From assembly GCF_020697055.1 (NCBI RefSeq), contig NZ_JAJFBP010000008.1:54955-118954 (forward strand): a stretch of DNA of 64,000 nucleotides, given 5' to 3'. The notes under the pieces are model-generated. The model saw only the letters and a program-made list of their open reading frames with translations. It had not been told where the DNA came from and did not search any database. How positions within the stretch are numbered: position 1 is the first letter of the stretch; each line of letters opens with the position of its first letter. A program made the translations under genes and the position numbers. The stretch is from Panacagrimonas sp. (GTDB taxonomy: Bacteria > Pseudomonadota > Gammaproteobacteria > Nevskiales > Nevskiaceae). Positions 1 to 9,117 of this stretch are shown here, one piece after another.

Positions 1-1783
1 CGCTGCGCGAGACGCTGATCTCGACGTTGCGCGAGGTGCCTTGCGGCGTTCTGACGTTGGCGACCAGGCCGGCGCTGCCGCTGGCCTCGAGCGCGGCGAG
101 CAGCGGGGCATCCAGCGGCGCGTTGCGATCCGGCTCGCTGAGCAGCACCACGTCGTCCAGCGCGCTGCCGTTGGCCAGCGACGGCGGAATGCCGGTCAGC
201 CGCTCGGCCGCCGGATTGAGGAAGCGCACCGCGCCGGCGTGGTCGACCGCGACGATGCCGTCGTGGATCGAGCTGAGGATGACCTGCAGGTTCTGCTTCT
301 CGTCGGCCAGCACCTGTTCGAGGCGGCGCTGCTCGGTGACGTCGAACAGCGTCACCAGCAGCGCGGGGCCGCCGCGGTAGTCGATGCGGGTGATGTGCAG
401 GCGCGCCCAATACAAGGTGCCGTTCTGGCGGCGTCCCCGCGCCTCGATGCCTTCGGGGTCGTCCACCGTACCGCGCGCCAGCGCCGTTTCGAGGCGCTCG
501 CGCCAGCCTTCTAGGAACAGTTCGACCAGCGATCCGCGCTCGCGCAGCTCGTCCCGCGAATAGCCGGTCAGGCGCGAGGCGAACGGATTGCTGTAGAGAA
601 GGCCGTCGCGCACCACGAAGATCGCCACGCCCGAGGACTCGGCCAGTACGCGGAAACTGCGCTCGCGTTCGCGCATGTCGGCTTCGGCCTTGCGCACACG
701 CCCCAGCAGTTGGCCGATGCGCAGCGACATGCGGCCGAGCTCGTCACCGCGCGCACCATCGGCGAGCATCGCCGTCTCGACCGATTCGGTGCTGCCGCCC
801 GGCGTGGTCGCATCGAGCTTGTGCGTCAGGCTGGTCAGGCGGCGCAGCAGGCTGCGATCGAGGAACCACCAGGTTCCGAACATCAGCACCACGAAGCCGG
901 CGATGCTGGCCAGGCGCAGGTCGTCGCTGCTGCGCTGCCCGTTCTCGAGGATCGAGTCCTGCAAGCGTACGCAGAGGAATTGTGGTCGCGAGTTGAGCGC
1001 CGGCGACAGGCGCGTGCAGGCCTGCATCGGCCGCCCCGGCCCGGTGATCGGCGGTGCCTCGGCATCGACCAGCGTCACGCGCGTGCCGGAGAGCTCGTCG
1101 AGCGCGGTCATCGCGGCGTCGTCGAAGCTGCGGCCGATCACCACCACCGGGACGTCGCCGCCGCTGCCGAGCTTGGCGCCCGCGACGCCGAACAAGCCGC
1201 CCCGGGTCACGTTCCAGCCGCTCAGGGCGGGTTCGCTGCCGGCCCGCAGCGCGGCCGCGTGCTGTCGGAGCAGGTTCAGTTCGAGTTCCGAGGCGGCGCG
1301 TTCGGCGCCGGTGGCACCCTGCTCGTGCGAGTGCGACAGCAGGATGTTGCCGGTGCCGTCGATGATCGCGGCGGTGTCGTAGCCCACGCCCAGGCGCGTG
1401 GCCAGGCGCAGGCGTTCGAGCAGGGGCGCGGCGGCCTGCGGTCCGCTCCTGATGCTGTCGGGTGTTTCCTGGACCGCCTGCGCAACGTCGCGCGCGAGCG
1501 ATTCCATCGGCTGCACGAAGCGATCGAGCCACAGCTGGATCAGGCGCAGGCTGGCCTGCACCTGGCTCTGTTCGAGGCGCGCGAAATCGCGCAGCAGGTA
1601 GGAATTGATCAGCGCGGACTGGCTGACGACGCCCACGACCATCAGCGCCGCCATGAGCACCAGCAGCCGCGCGCGCTGACTCGTCGTTCTGCTGCCGTCC
1701 CCGGCGAGGAGCGACGGCTTCGCGCTTCCTTCGCCTGCGGCCACGTTCAATCCGCCATAACCGAGGGCGGCTTTATCGGCCAT
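1..1783 (-). CDS. Membrane sensor with two PAS domains (C-terminus beyond the left edge)
   Basis: This is the first 594 residues of a sensor whose output domain lies outside the window, so it cannot be told whether it is a histidine kinase or a cyclic-di-GMP enzyme. A membrane segment near residues 33-55 (core MAALMVVGVV) is followed by an extracytoplasmic region of about 230 residues. A second membrane segment near 290-310 (GFVVLMFGTWWFLDR) leads into a HAMP-like linker. PAS domain 1 lies at about 373-495 (AESSGVAIFVVRDG, ending in the DVTEQRRLEQVL linker), and a second PAS starts near 500 (SSIHDGIVAVDHAG). ATG is used as start; an in-frame GTG lies 16 codons upstream. The gene is divergent from mshO with about 205 bases between them. 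Confidence 0.82.
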   Translation of the reverse strand, partial: MADKAALGYGGLNVAAGEGSAKPSLLAGDGSRTTSQRARLLVLMAALMVVGVVSQSALINSYLLRDFARLEQSQVQASLRLIQLWLDRFVQPMESLARDVAQAVQETPDSIRSGPQAAAPLLERLRLATRLGVGYDTAAIIDGTGNILLSHSHEQGATGAERAASELELNLLRQHAAALRAGSEPALSGWNVTRGGLFGVAGAKLGSGGDVPVVVIGRSFDDAAMTALDELSGTRVTLVDAEAPPITGPGRPMQACTRLSPALNSRPQFLCVRLQDSILENGQRSSDDLRLASIAGFVVLMFGTWWFLDRSLLRRLTSLTHKLDATTPGGSTESVETAMLADGARGDELGRMSLRIGQLLGRVRKAEADMRERERSFRVLAESSGVAIFVVRDGLLYSNPFASRLTGYSRDELRERGSLVELFLEGWRERLETALARGTVDDPEGIEARGRRQNGTLYWARLHITRIDYRGGPALLVTLFDVTEQRRLEQVLADEKQNLQVILSSIHDGIVAVDHAGAVRFLNPAAERLTGIPPSLANGSALDDVVLLSEPDRNAPLDAPLLAALEASGSAGLVANVRTPQGTSRNVEISVSRS

Positions 1784-1988
1784 TCGTATTCTCTTGGTCC
1801 TTGTCCCGGTTCCCCGCCCCTGACCGGTCACGCAAGCCGCGGCCGTAAACTACGCGAGCGCAACGGGGTCGACAATAGAGACGCGCAGGTCATCGACGCG
1901 GCGCGCAGGGAGACGCAAATGCGGGGCACAATTCGGATGGCAACGCAGCGCGCGCGGACGCTGCGGATCGCACGACGCACACGCTGAA

Positions 1989-2849
1989 ATGGGCAGGCAG
2001 CGCGGCGCCGATACCGGCTTCACCCTGGTCGAGCTGATCGTGGTGATCGTGATCATCGGGATCGTCGCGGCCACCGTGGGGTTGTTCATCGGCTCGCCGA
2101 TCCGAGGCTTCATCGACCAGTCGCGGCGGGCCGCGCTGACCGACGCCGCCGACCTGGCCCTGTCGCGGATGGCGCGCGATCTGCGCGTGGCCCTGCCCAA
2201 CAGCGTGCGCAGCTCCGCCGACGGGCATGCCATCGAACTGCTGCGCACGCTCGATGGCGATCGCTACCGGGCCGAGCCGCCCGGTGGGGAGGACGATCGC
2301 CTGACACCCGGGATCGCCGACATCGCGTTCAACACGCTTTCGCCACTGGGCGGCAGCGAGGGCATTGCGCCCGGCGCGCGTCTGGCGGTGTATCCGCTGG
2401 GCGAGGCCGGTTCGGAGCCCTATCGGGACGCTGTGCTGACGCCGGCCGGACTGGGCATCGGTCGAAGCGATGTCACGGTCGGCAGCGCCGCCGAGAGCCG
2501 CATCACGCTCGATGGCGCGCACAGCTTTCCGTTCGATTCGCCCAGCCGTCGGATCTTCCTGGTGGAGGGCCCGGTCAGCTACCTGTGCGCCGACGGCCTG
2601 CTGCTGCGCTATGCCGGCTATCCGCTGCAGACCTCGCAACCCGGCACGCGCGCGGCGCTCGAGGCGCTGACCGCGCCGGGCGCGTCCTCGGTGATCGCCG
2701 AAGGCGTGGACGTGGCGTCGTGCGACCTTCGCTATTCGGTCAGCGCGACGTCGCGCCGTCATGCGGTCGCGCGCCTGGCCATCGTGATCGAGCGGGACCA
2801 GGAAGCGGTGCGCCTGCTGCGCCAGGTCCACGTGGACAACACCCCGTGA
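1989..2849 (+). CDS. mshO: MSHA-type pseudopilin MshO
   Basis: A minor pseudopilin of the mannose-sensitive haemagglutinin type IV pilus, expected to be cleaved and methylated by prepilin peptidase and to act in the inner-membrane pilus initiation complex. A short basic leader is followed by GFTLVELIVVIVIIGIVAAT, the class III signal with Gly before the cleavage site, Phe +1 and Glu +5, then one hydrophobic helix. The rest is a soluble beta-rich domain of about 250 residues. The 286-residue length and position before mshP- and mshQ-like genes support MshO rather than GspJ. The stop overlaps the GTG start of the next gene by four bases. Naming rests on family resemblance and gene order. Confidence 0.82.
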   Translation: MGRQRGADTGFTLVELIVVIVIIGIVAATVGLFIGSPIRGFIDQSRRAALTDAADLALSRMARDLRVALPNSVRSSADGHAIELLRTLDGDRYRAEPPGGEDDRLTPGIADIAFNTLSPLGGSEGIAPGARLAVYPLGEAGSEPYRDAVLTPAGLGIGRSDVTVGSAAESRITLDGAHSFPFDSPSRRIFLVEGPVSYLCADGLLLRYAGYPLQTSQPGTRAALEALTAPGASSVIAEGVDVASCDLRYSVSATSRRHAVARLAIVIERDQEAVRLLRQVHVDNTP

Positions 2850-3241
2850 ACGCCTTGCGCGGCTTCGCGCTGGTGTCCGCGCTGTTCCTGATCGTGGTGC
2901 TGTCGGCGCTCGGAGCGTTCCTGGTCAACGTGGTGGCGGTGCAGCACGCAACGCCGGCGATGCGCGTGCGCGCCGCGCGCGCCGATTACGCCGCGCGCAG
3001 CGGCATGGCCTGGGCGGTGCACCGGGCGCTGGATGCGGGCGTGTGCGGCGACGCGGACTTCGGGCTGACCGAAGGGGCGCTCGCCGGCTACGCGGTGAGC
3101 GTGCGCTGCACCGCCACCGTGCACGACCTGGCGGGCGCCGCGGTTGCGTACTACGTGATCGACGTCAGCGCGCAGTCCGGCGAATACGGCGGCGCCGACT
3201 TCGTCGCGCGCAGCCTGCAGGCCAAGGTGGGGGGATCTTGA
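2846..3241 (+). CDS. mshP: MSHA biogenesis protein MshP
   Basis: A 131-residue pilin-like protein with the N-terminus GFALVSALFLIVVLSALGAF, a PilX/GspK-type hydrophobic segment that lacks the Glu +5 of major pilins. GTG is chosen as start because it overlaps the mshO stop (GTGA) and places the hydrophobic segment at residue 6. Two cysteines (C..ADF and VRC) may form a disulphide. It probably forms part of the pseudopilus tip or priming complex with MshO. Translation is likely coupled to mshO before it and to mshQ after it, through a TTGA overlap. Confidence 0.8.
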   Translation: MNALRGFALVSALFLIVVLSALGAFLVNVVAVQHATPAMRVRAARADYAARSGMAWAVHRALDAGVCGDADFGLTEGALAGYAVSVRCTATVHDLAGAAVAYYVIDVSAQSGEYGGADFVARSLQAKVGGS

Positions 3242-5784
3242 GGCGCATCAGGGGGCGGTGGGCGCTGCTCGCATCGGTGCTGGCATGCGCCGCCGCGCAC
3301 GCCGACGTGCTGCTTCCGGGCGCCCAGCACCTGGGAGACCAGGAGCGCACCGAGATGACGCCGGTGGACCCGGTGCGGCGCGCGCAGATGACCGGCAATC
3401 CGAGCCACTTCCATCTCTCCCAGCCCGTCACGATCACGGGCGTGCGGCTCGGGGCGCCGCGCGCCTACCAGAACAGCAACGTGATCCGCGTGCTGATCGA
3501 CGGCGTGGCGCGTACCGGCAATTTCGACGATCCCTCGCACACCTTCGTGTTCGCCACGCCGCTGACCGTGTCGTCCGGGCCGCACACGATCGTGGTGGAC
3601 CCGGGGTGCCTCAACAACGGCGGCAATCCGCAGAACTGCCCCGGCGCCTCCGAGAACGACCTGAGCTTCGCCGCGCTGATCCTGCTCAGCGGATCGCAGA
3701 CGACGACGAGCCGATCGTTCAACCGCCGCCGCCACATCGGCGACGACAACGAGGCGGTCAACGACGACTACCTGGGCCGCTACTACCCGGACGTGCTGGA
3801 CCCGCCACCGGGCAACCTGCGGGTCGACGAGACGTTCTCGCTGGAGGCCAACCGTGTTCTGAACCAGATCCAGTTCTTCGGCCTGCGCGACGTCGAGACG
3901 CCGGCGGGCGGCCACGCGCAGGTGCTGATCGACGGAACGCCGGTGGCGGTGCTGGCGGGTCCGGGCAATCCGCTGATCGTGGGCGCGACGCTGCCGCTGG
4001 CCGCGGGCACGCACACGCTGAGCGTCATCGCGGGCAGCAACGGGCCGGGCGATCGCGACAGCATCTCGTGGGACGACATCGTGCTGCTGTTCGGCGCGTC
4101 GTCGGGCGGAACGCCGGGACGATTCAATGCCGTGGATCCGGGCGAGGCGGCCGCCAGCGGGCCGATCCGCACCAAGGTCGCGGGCGCGGCGTTCGCGCTC
4201 GACATCGTCGCACTCGATCTCGACGGATCGACGCCGCTCACCGATTTCGTCGGCACGGTGTCGGTCGAGCTGCTCGACGCCGGCAACGACGGCGGCGGTC
4301 TCGACGCATTCGGCTGCCGGTCGAGCTGGAACGCGTTGGCGTCGTTCGGTCCGCTCAGCATCGGCGCGTCCGACCTGGGACGGCGCGCGCTGACGCTGAG
4401 CCATGCCGGCCTGCTGCGGGTGGCGCGTGTGCGCGTCACCGATTCGGCCACCGGCGTCGCCGGCTGTTCGGTCGACACCTTCGCCATCCGCCCGGCCGAT
4501 TTCGCGGTGCAGGCCAGCCACGCGAGCCCCGTCGCCGCGGGAACCGACGAACTGCTCAACGATGTCGGGACCGGCGGCACGCGCGTGCACCGCGCGGGCC
4601 GGCCGTTCACGGTTCGCGCGACCGCGCGTGCGGTCGGTGGCACCACGTTGGCGACGTATGTCGGCGATCCGATCCTGAGCGTGCAGTCGACGATCCAGGG
4701 AACGCAGCCCGGCTCGCTGATCACCGGAAGCTGGAGCGGCAGCGGAACGCGTCGAACCGACCTGGCGAGCTATGGCGAGGTCGGAACGTTCAACCTCGCG
4801 GTGACCGACACCACTTTCGCGGACGTCGACTCCGACGACACCGCGCTGGTGCAGCGCCAGTTCACCGGCGTCGCCGCGATCGGCCGCTTCACGCCGGATC
4901 ATTTCCGGCTGGTGAGCCGCAACGTTCCGACGTTCCGGCCGGCCTGCGGCAGCTTCGGCTACGTCGGCCAGCCGTTCGACTACGAACCAGCGAGCCCGCC
5001 CGAGGCGATCGTCGAGGCGGTCACCGCCGGCGGCGCCCGCACGCTCAACTACGAAGGCGCGCTGGCGAAGCTGCCCGGCAGCCTGGGTGCTTCCGAATAC
5101 CGCGCGAACGTGCCGCTCGACGTCGCGATGGTGCCGAGCCCGGACAACACCGTGGTCGGGCAGGGCGGAGGAACCGCGCGCATCACCTGGCTAGGCGACG
5201 CCAATGTCGCGGTCGTGCGCGCGGCCGAAGTGGTGCCGTTCGATCTGGAGATCGAGCTGCGCGCCGCGACGCTGCAGGACGCCGACGGCGTGCGCTACGC
5301 CGATCCCGCGGTGGACCCGCTGCGGTTCGGCGACACGGTAGCCGGCGGCGGCATCGCGTTCAGCACCGGCGCCAAGCAGCAGCGTTACGGCCGGCTGTTC
5401 GTGCGCAACGCCTACGGTCCGGAGACGCTGCCACTGGACGTCGTCTACGGCGTGGAGAGCTACGCCGCGACCACGGGATACGGCCGCAACCTCGCCGATT
5501 CGTGCTCGCTGCCGGGGGCGGTCACGCTGGTCGACGGCATCGCCGCCTCGACCTCGGTGCTGAGCCTGAGCACGCCCGTGATCGCGGGACAGGGCGTGAT
5601 CCGGCTGGCGGCGCCGACCGGTGCGGTGACCGGAACGCTGAACGTGAAGCTCGCGGGCGATGGCTGGCTGCTGCGGCCGGATGCCGACGGCGATGGCAAT
5701 GCCGATCCGGCGATCGGCCAGGCGGCGTTCGGTCGATTCCGCGAGCCCGATCGGCGTATCTATCAGCGCGAAACCTATCGCTAG
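3238..5784 (+). CDS. mshQ: MSHA biogenesis protein MshQ (DUF6701 family)
   Basis: A large secreted protein of 848 residues in the MshQ family, thought to be an extracellular adhesin-like component of the MSHA pilus. A TTG start overlapping the mshP stop gives a good Sec signal peptide (RWALLASVLACAAAHA, then DVLLPG). The C-terminal part carries the family hallmark GRFTPDHFRLVSRNVPTF near residue 545, a cysteine-bearing segment (PACGSFGYVGQPF), and a C-terminal beta-rich region ending before a DPAIGQAAFGRF segment. The N-terminal third looks like a carbohydrate-binding or lectin-like beta fold (conserved W-D-D-I and SRSFN segments), which is inference. It seems shorter than many MshQ proteins. 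Confidence 0.8.
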   Translation: MRRIRGRWALLASVLACAAAHADVLLPGAQHLGDQERTEMTPVDPVRRAQMTGNPSHFHLSQPVTITGVRLGAPRAYQNSNVIRVLIDGVARTGNFDDPSHTFVFATPLTVSSGPHTIVVDPGCLNNGGNPQNCPGASENDLSFAALILLSGSQTTTSRSFNRRRHIGDDNEAVNDDYLGRYYPDVLDPPPGNLRVDETFSLEANRVLNQIQFFGLRDVETPAGGHAQVLIDGTPVAVLAGPGNPLIVGATLPLAAGTHTLSVIAGSNGPGDRDSISWDDIVLLFGASSGGTPGRFNAVDPGEAAASGPIRTKVAGAAFALDIVALDLDGSTPLTDFVGTVSVELLDAGNDGGGLDAFGCRSSWNALASFGPLSIGASDLGRRALTLSHAGLLRVARVRVTDSATGVAGCSVDTFAIRPADFAVQASHASPVAAGTDELLNDVGTGGTRVHRAGRPFTVRATARAVGGTTLATYVGDPILSVQSTIQGTQPGSLITGSWSGSGTRRTDLASYGEVGTFNLAVTDTTFADVDSDDTALVQRQFTGVAAIGRFTPDHFRLVSRNVPTFRPACGSFGYVGQPFDYEPASPPEAIVEAVTAGGARTLNYEGALAKLPGSLGASEYRANVPLDVAMVPSPDNTVVGQGGGTARITWLGDANVAVVRAAEVVPFDLEIELRAATLQDADGVRYADPAVDPLRFGDTVAGGGIAFSTGAKQQRYGRLFVRNAYGPETLPLDVVYGVESYAATTGYGRNLADSCSLPGAVTLVDGIAASTSVLSLSTPVIAGQGVIRLAAPTGAVTGTLNVKLAGDGWLLRPDADGDGNADPAIGQAAFGRFREPDRRIYQRETYR

Positions 5785-5832
5785 GGTCGACGGTATTTGC
5801 ATTGCGACGGGCGCGCGGATCATCGTTCGCGC

Positions 5833-6072
5833 ATGAACGATCCCAAGAGCAAGAGCGCCAGCCTCGACGCGCTGCGCGCCGAACTCGGGCCCGGCGCGTC
5901 CCAGCTGCCCGACCTGTCGGGCGTCCCGGAGCCGGCGCTCGCGACGTTCCTCGACGCGGTGCGCGGCGCCAAGCGCCAGCAACGGCAGCTGCTGGAGCAG
6001 TCGGCCGAGCATTCGCTGCGACTGGTACCGGCGCTGCTGCGGCCGGCGGTGCGCAAGGTCCTGTTCGGTTGA
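5833..6072 (+). CDS. Small hypothetical protein
   Basis: A 79-residue polar protein that I do not recognise. It is rich in Leu, Ala and Arg, with a helical C-terminal half (GAKRQQRQLLEQSAEHSLRL) and no signal peptide or membrane segment. It lies 48 bases after mshQ and seven bases before the next gene, with which it is probably co-transcribed. Codon use and GC match the neighbours, so it looks genuine. Confidence 0.55.
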   Translation: MNDPKSKSASLDALRAELGPGASQLPDLSGVPEPALATFLDAVRGAKRQQRQLLEQSAEHSLRLVPALLRPAVRKVLFG

Positions 6073-6079
6073 TCGCGCC

Positions 6080-6913
6080 ATGTCCGATCTCGCGCTCAAG
6101 GCCGAACATCTGAAGCTCGCCCGACTGCTGGGCTGTCCGCAGCAGGCGGTCGCGGGGCTCGACGGGCTGGACGTGGCCGCGCTGCGGCGACTGCGCGGGG
6201 CGTGCACGTCGATGCTGTTCGACGGTGATCGCGGCAGCCTGCAGCGGATCGTGTCGGTGGCGCGCCTGATGCCGGCCGCCGTCAACGCGCTGATCGCCGA
6301 AAAGGCCCTGGGCCCAGTGCTGGGTTCGCGCGTGGCCGGCATGCTGCCGCCCAAGGACGCGGTGGAGATCGCGCGGCGCGTGCCGCTGGACTTCAACGTC
6401 GAGGTGACCTTGCTGCTGGATCCGCGCAGCGCCGCGCCGATGCTGCGCGTGATGCCGCTCGACCTGGTGGTGGCGGTCACCAAGGAGATGGTCAAGCGGC
6501 GCGAGTACATCGTGATGGCGCGCTTCGTCGATGCGCTGACCGACGAGCAGATCCGCGCCTGCATGGCCGCGATGGACGACGAGGCCATGCTGCAGTCGGG
6601 GTTCTTCGTCGAATCGCCGCAGCGTCTCGAGGAAGTGGTCGAACTGATGAGCGACGAGCGCATGCGCGCGGTCGTCGGGCAGGCCGCGCGGCCGGATCGC
6701 GATCTCGGCGGGCCGGTGATGGCGCTGATGTCGGGCGTGGGTCCGCGCCTGCAGCGACGCATGATCGAAGCCGCGCTGCTGCATCCGGATGCGCACGTCG
6801 GCGAACACCTGGTGGCGACCGCGCGCCAGCACGATCTGACGCCGATGCTGCAGGCGCGCGCTCCCGAACTCAGCGAACCCGCGGCGCGGCGCCTGGCCGC
6901 GCTAACCGCCTGA
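6080..6913 (+). CDS. Soluble helical-repeat protein resembling the MgtE N domain
   Basis: A 277-residue soluble protein with repeated helical hairpins that look like the superhelical N domain of MgtE magnesium transporters: LPPKDAVEIARRVPLDFNVE, then DPRSAAPMLRVMPLDLVV, then VESPQRLEEVVELMSDERM. There is no CBS pair and no membrane domain, so it is not itself a transporter. It may be a scaffold or regulatory protein. No catalytic motif is visible. It follows the small hypothetical gene by seven bases and precedes the crotonase gene by 13 bases, suggesting one transcript. The assignment is by pattern only. Confidence 0.6.
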   Translation: MSDLALKAEHLKLARLLGCPQQAVAGLDGLDVAALRRLRGACTSMLFDGDRGSLQRIVSVARLMPAAVNALIAEKALGPVLGSRVAGMLPPKDAVEIARRVPLDFNVEVTLLLDPRSAAPMLRVMPLDLVVAVTKEMVKRREYIVMARFVDALTDEQIRACMAAMDDEAMLQSGFFVESPQRLEEVVELMSDERMRAVVGQAARPDRDLGGPVMALMSGVGPRLQRRMIEAALLHPDAHVGEHLVATARQHDLTPMLQARAPELSEPAARRLAALTA

Positions 6914-6926
6914 GGACCCCGGGACC

Positions 6927-7751
6927 ATGCGCAGCTTCCAGGACCGCGTGACCGTCGGGATCCAGGGCGGCCTGGCGCACGTGCGGCTCGCACGGCCCGA
7001 CAAGCACAACGGCATGGACTTCACGATGCTGCGGGGCGTGATCGACGCCTGTCGCAGCCTGCGGCGTGATCGCGACGTCCGCGTCGCGATCCTCTCCGGC
7101 GATGGGCCTTCGTTCTGCGCCGGACTGGATTTCAAGACCGTGCTGTCCAAGCCGGTCAGCGCGGTGGCCGGCTACGCCAAGCTGTGGAAGCCCGCGCGCA
7201 ACGATTTCCAGGCCTGGAGCATGGCGTGGCGCGAGCTGCCGTTTCCGGTGATCGCGGCGGTGCACGGGAACTGTTTCGGCGCCGGCATCCAGCTGGCGCT
7301 CGGTGCGGACATCCGCATCGCCACGCCCGACGCGAAACTGTCGGTGATGGAATCCAGGTACGGACTGGTGCCCGACATGGGCGGCGCCGCGCTGCTGCGC
7401 GAGGTCGTGTCGCTGGATGTGGCCAAGGAACTGTGCTTCACCGGCCGGATCCTGAGCGGCACCGAGGCGCATCGGCTCGGCCTGGTCACGCACCTCGACG
7501 CCGATCCGCTTGCCGCCGCCGAGAAGCTCGCCTCGGAGATCGCGACGCGATCGCCCGATGCGGTCGCGGCGGGAAAATTCCTGCTGCAGCAGGCCTGGCA
7601 CGACGACGAACCGGCGGCGCTGTCATTCGAGCGGCATTGGCAGCGGCGACTGATGGGCCGCGCCAACCAGCGCATCGCGGTGAAGAACAACCTGTCGCGC
7701 GAAGCGCAGGCCCATCCCAAGCCGTATCGCCCGCGCTCGGTGAGCGCCTGA
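6927..7751 (+). CDS. Enoyl-CoA hydratase/isomerase (crotonase) family protein
   Basis: A 274-residue crotonase-fold enzyme acting on acyl-CoA thioesters. The two oxyanion-hole segments are present: FCAGLDFKTVLS near residues 60-70 and VHGNCFGAGIQLALGADIRI near 112-131. The following segment SVMESRYGLVPDMGGAALL has Glu in the first acidic position and Asp before MGG, which is more like dienoyl-CoA isomerases than classic hydratases. The exact reaction is therefore open: isomerase, hydratase or hydrolase. The C-terminal trimerisation helices are present. No other beta-oxidation gene adjoins it. Confidence 0.85.
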   Translation: MRSFQDRVTVGIQGGLAHVRLARPDKHNGMDFTMLRGVIDACRSLRRDRDVRVAILSGDGPSFCAGLDFKTVLSKPVSAVAGYAKLWKPARNDFQAWSMAWRELPFPVIAAVHGNCFGAGIQLALGADIRIATPDAKLSVMESRYGLVPDMGGAALLREVVSLDVAKELCFTGRILSGTEAHRLGLVTHLDADPLAAAEKLASEIATRSPDAVAAGKFLLQQAWHDDEPAALSFERHWQRRLMGRANQRIAVKNNLSREAQAHPKPYRPRSVSA

Positions 7752-7759
7752 GACGCGCC

Positions 7760-9094
7760 GTGTTCCCGCCCCGCACGCAGTACGCCGAACGCAACGGACG
7801 GCTGCTCGCCTACCAGGTGTTCGGCTCGGGACCGGTCGACCTGCTGATCTGCAACGGCATGTCGTCGAACATCGACCTGGCGTGGGACATCCCGCGCATC
7901 TCGGCGCGCCTGCAGCGGCTGTCGACGTTTTCCCGCGTGATCTTCTTCGATCGCAGCGGTACCGGCGCGTCCGACCGGCTGCCGCTGGAGGAGCTGCCGA
8001 CCTGGGAGGACTGGGCCGACGACATGGGCATCGTGCTCGACGCGGCGGGTTCGTCGCGCGCGGCGATCTGCGGCGACCGCGACGGCGGGCTGCTCGCGAT
8101 GACCTTCGCCGCGGCGCATCCGGAGCGCGCCGCCTCGCTGGTGCTCTACAACAGCTCGGCGCGCTACCAGGTGGGGCCCGACTATCCGATCGGATTGCCG
8201 ACCACGGTGCTCGACCAGATCCTGCGGCTCTGGTCGCAGAAATGGGGCACGGAGGAAATGATCTCGGTGTTCATGCCGAGCGTCGCCAACGATCCCGAGA
8301 CGCTGCGCCTGCTGGCGCGCCAGCTGCGCGGCGCCTGCACGCCCAAGGCCGCGACGGCGTACTTCCACTACATGCTCAAGTTCGACGCGCGCGCGGTGCT
8401 CGCATCGATCAGCGCGCCGACGCTGGTGCTGCACAAGCGCGACTTCTCGTTCACCAGCATTGCGCACGGGCGTTACCTGGCCGAGCACATCCGCGGGGCG
8501 GAACTGCGCGAACTGCCGGGCCGCGATTCGGGCCTGTTTTCCTCTGCCGAAGGCGAGGAGGCGTTCGATGCGATCGCCGAGTTCGTGACTGGCACGCCGC
8601 GCGAGTCCGAACCCGATCGCGTGCTGGCGACCGTGCTGTTCTGCGACATGGTCAATTCCACCGGCGAGGTCGCCACGCGCGGCGATCGCGCGTGGCAGTC
8701 GACGCTTGGCGACTATTTTCACCGCGTACGCGAGACTGTCGGCCGTTACGGCGGACGCGAAGTCACGGCGATCGGTGACGGCGTGCTGGTTGCCTTCGAC
8801 CGGCCCTCTCGCGCGGTGCGCTGCGCGGTGTCGATCCGCGATTCGGTCCTGGGCATGGGCCTGAGCGTGCGCTGCGGCGTGCACACCGGCGAGTGCGTGC
8901 TGACGGATCAGCAACTTTCGGGCATCGCCGTGCACATCGGCGCGCGCGTGGCCGAGACCGCGGCACCGGGGGAGGTCTGGGTCTCGGCGACGGTGCGCGA
9001 ACTCGTGGCCGGATCGGGCCTGGGGTTTGCTGAAAGGGGCGCGCACGAATTGCGTGGCATCACCGGCAACTACAGCCTGTTCGCCGTCACCTGA
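7760..9094 (+). CDS. Alpha/beta-hydrolase-fold protein fused to a class III nucleotide cyclase
   Basis: A 444-residue soluble protein with the architecture of mycobacterial Rv1900c: an N-terminal alpha/beta-hydrolase domain (about 15-275) and a C-terminal class III adenylate/guanylate cyclase domain (about 285-444). The cyclase keeps both metal aspartates, D296 in FCDMVNST and D340 in IGDGVLVAF, and the conserved arginine R396 in AVHIGARV; the usual Asn of the VNxAAR motif is His392, as in many AVHIGAR-type cyclases. In the hydrolase domain the nucleophile elbow reads GDRDGG, with Arg107 where serine is expected, and the C-terminal His position reads GRDSG. Catalysis there seems lost, and the domain may bind a ligand. 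GTG start, nine bases after the crotonase. Confidence 0.85.
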   Translation: MFPPRTQYAERNGRLLAYQVFGSGPVDLLICNGMSSNIDLAWDIPRISARLQRLSTFSRVIFFDRSGTGASDRLPLEELPTWEDWADDMGIVLDAAGSSRAAICGDRDGGLLAMTFAAAHPERAASLVLYNSSARYQVGPDYPIGLPTTVLDQILRLWSQKWGTEEMISVFMPSVANDPETLRLLARQLRGACTPKAATAYFHYMLKFDARAVLASISAPTLVLHKRDFSFTSIAHGRYLAEHIRGAELRELPGRDSGLFSSAEGEEAFDAIAEFVTGTPRESEPDRVLATVLFCDMVNSTGEVATRGDRAWQSTLGDYFHRVRETVGRYGGREVTAIGDGVLVAFDRPSRAVRCAVSIRDSVLGMGLSVRCGVHTGECVLTDQQLSGIAVHIGARVAETAAPGEVWVSATVRELVAGSGLGFAERGAHELRGITGNYSLFAVT

Positions 9095-9117
9095 AATCGA
9101 ATCGGAGGACCGATTCC

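Noticed and set aside
710..1987. A 425-codon plus-strand frame at the left end
   Set aside because: The minus-strand frame gives membrane helices and two PAS domains. The plus-strand product is a His/Arg/Gln-rich shadow.
3258..6113. A 951-codon open frame overlapping mshQ
   Set aside because: It is a shifted frame of mshQ with an Arg-rich product; the mshQ frame has a signal peptide and family motifs.
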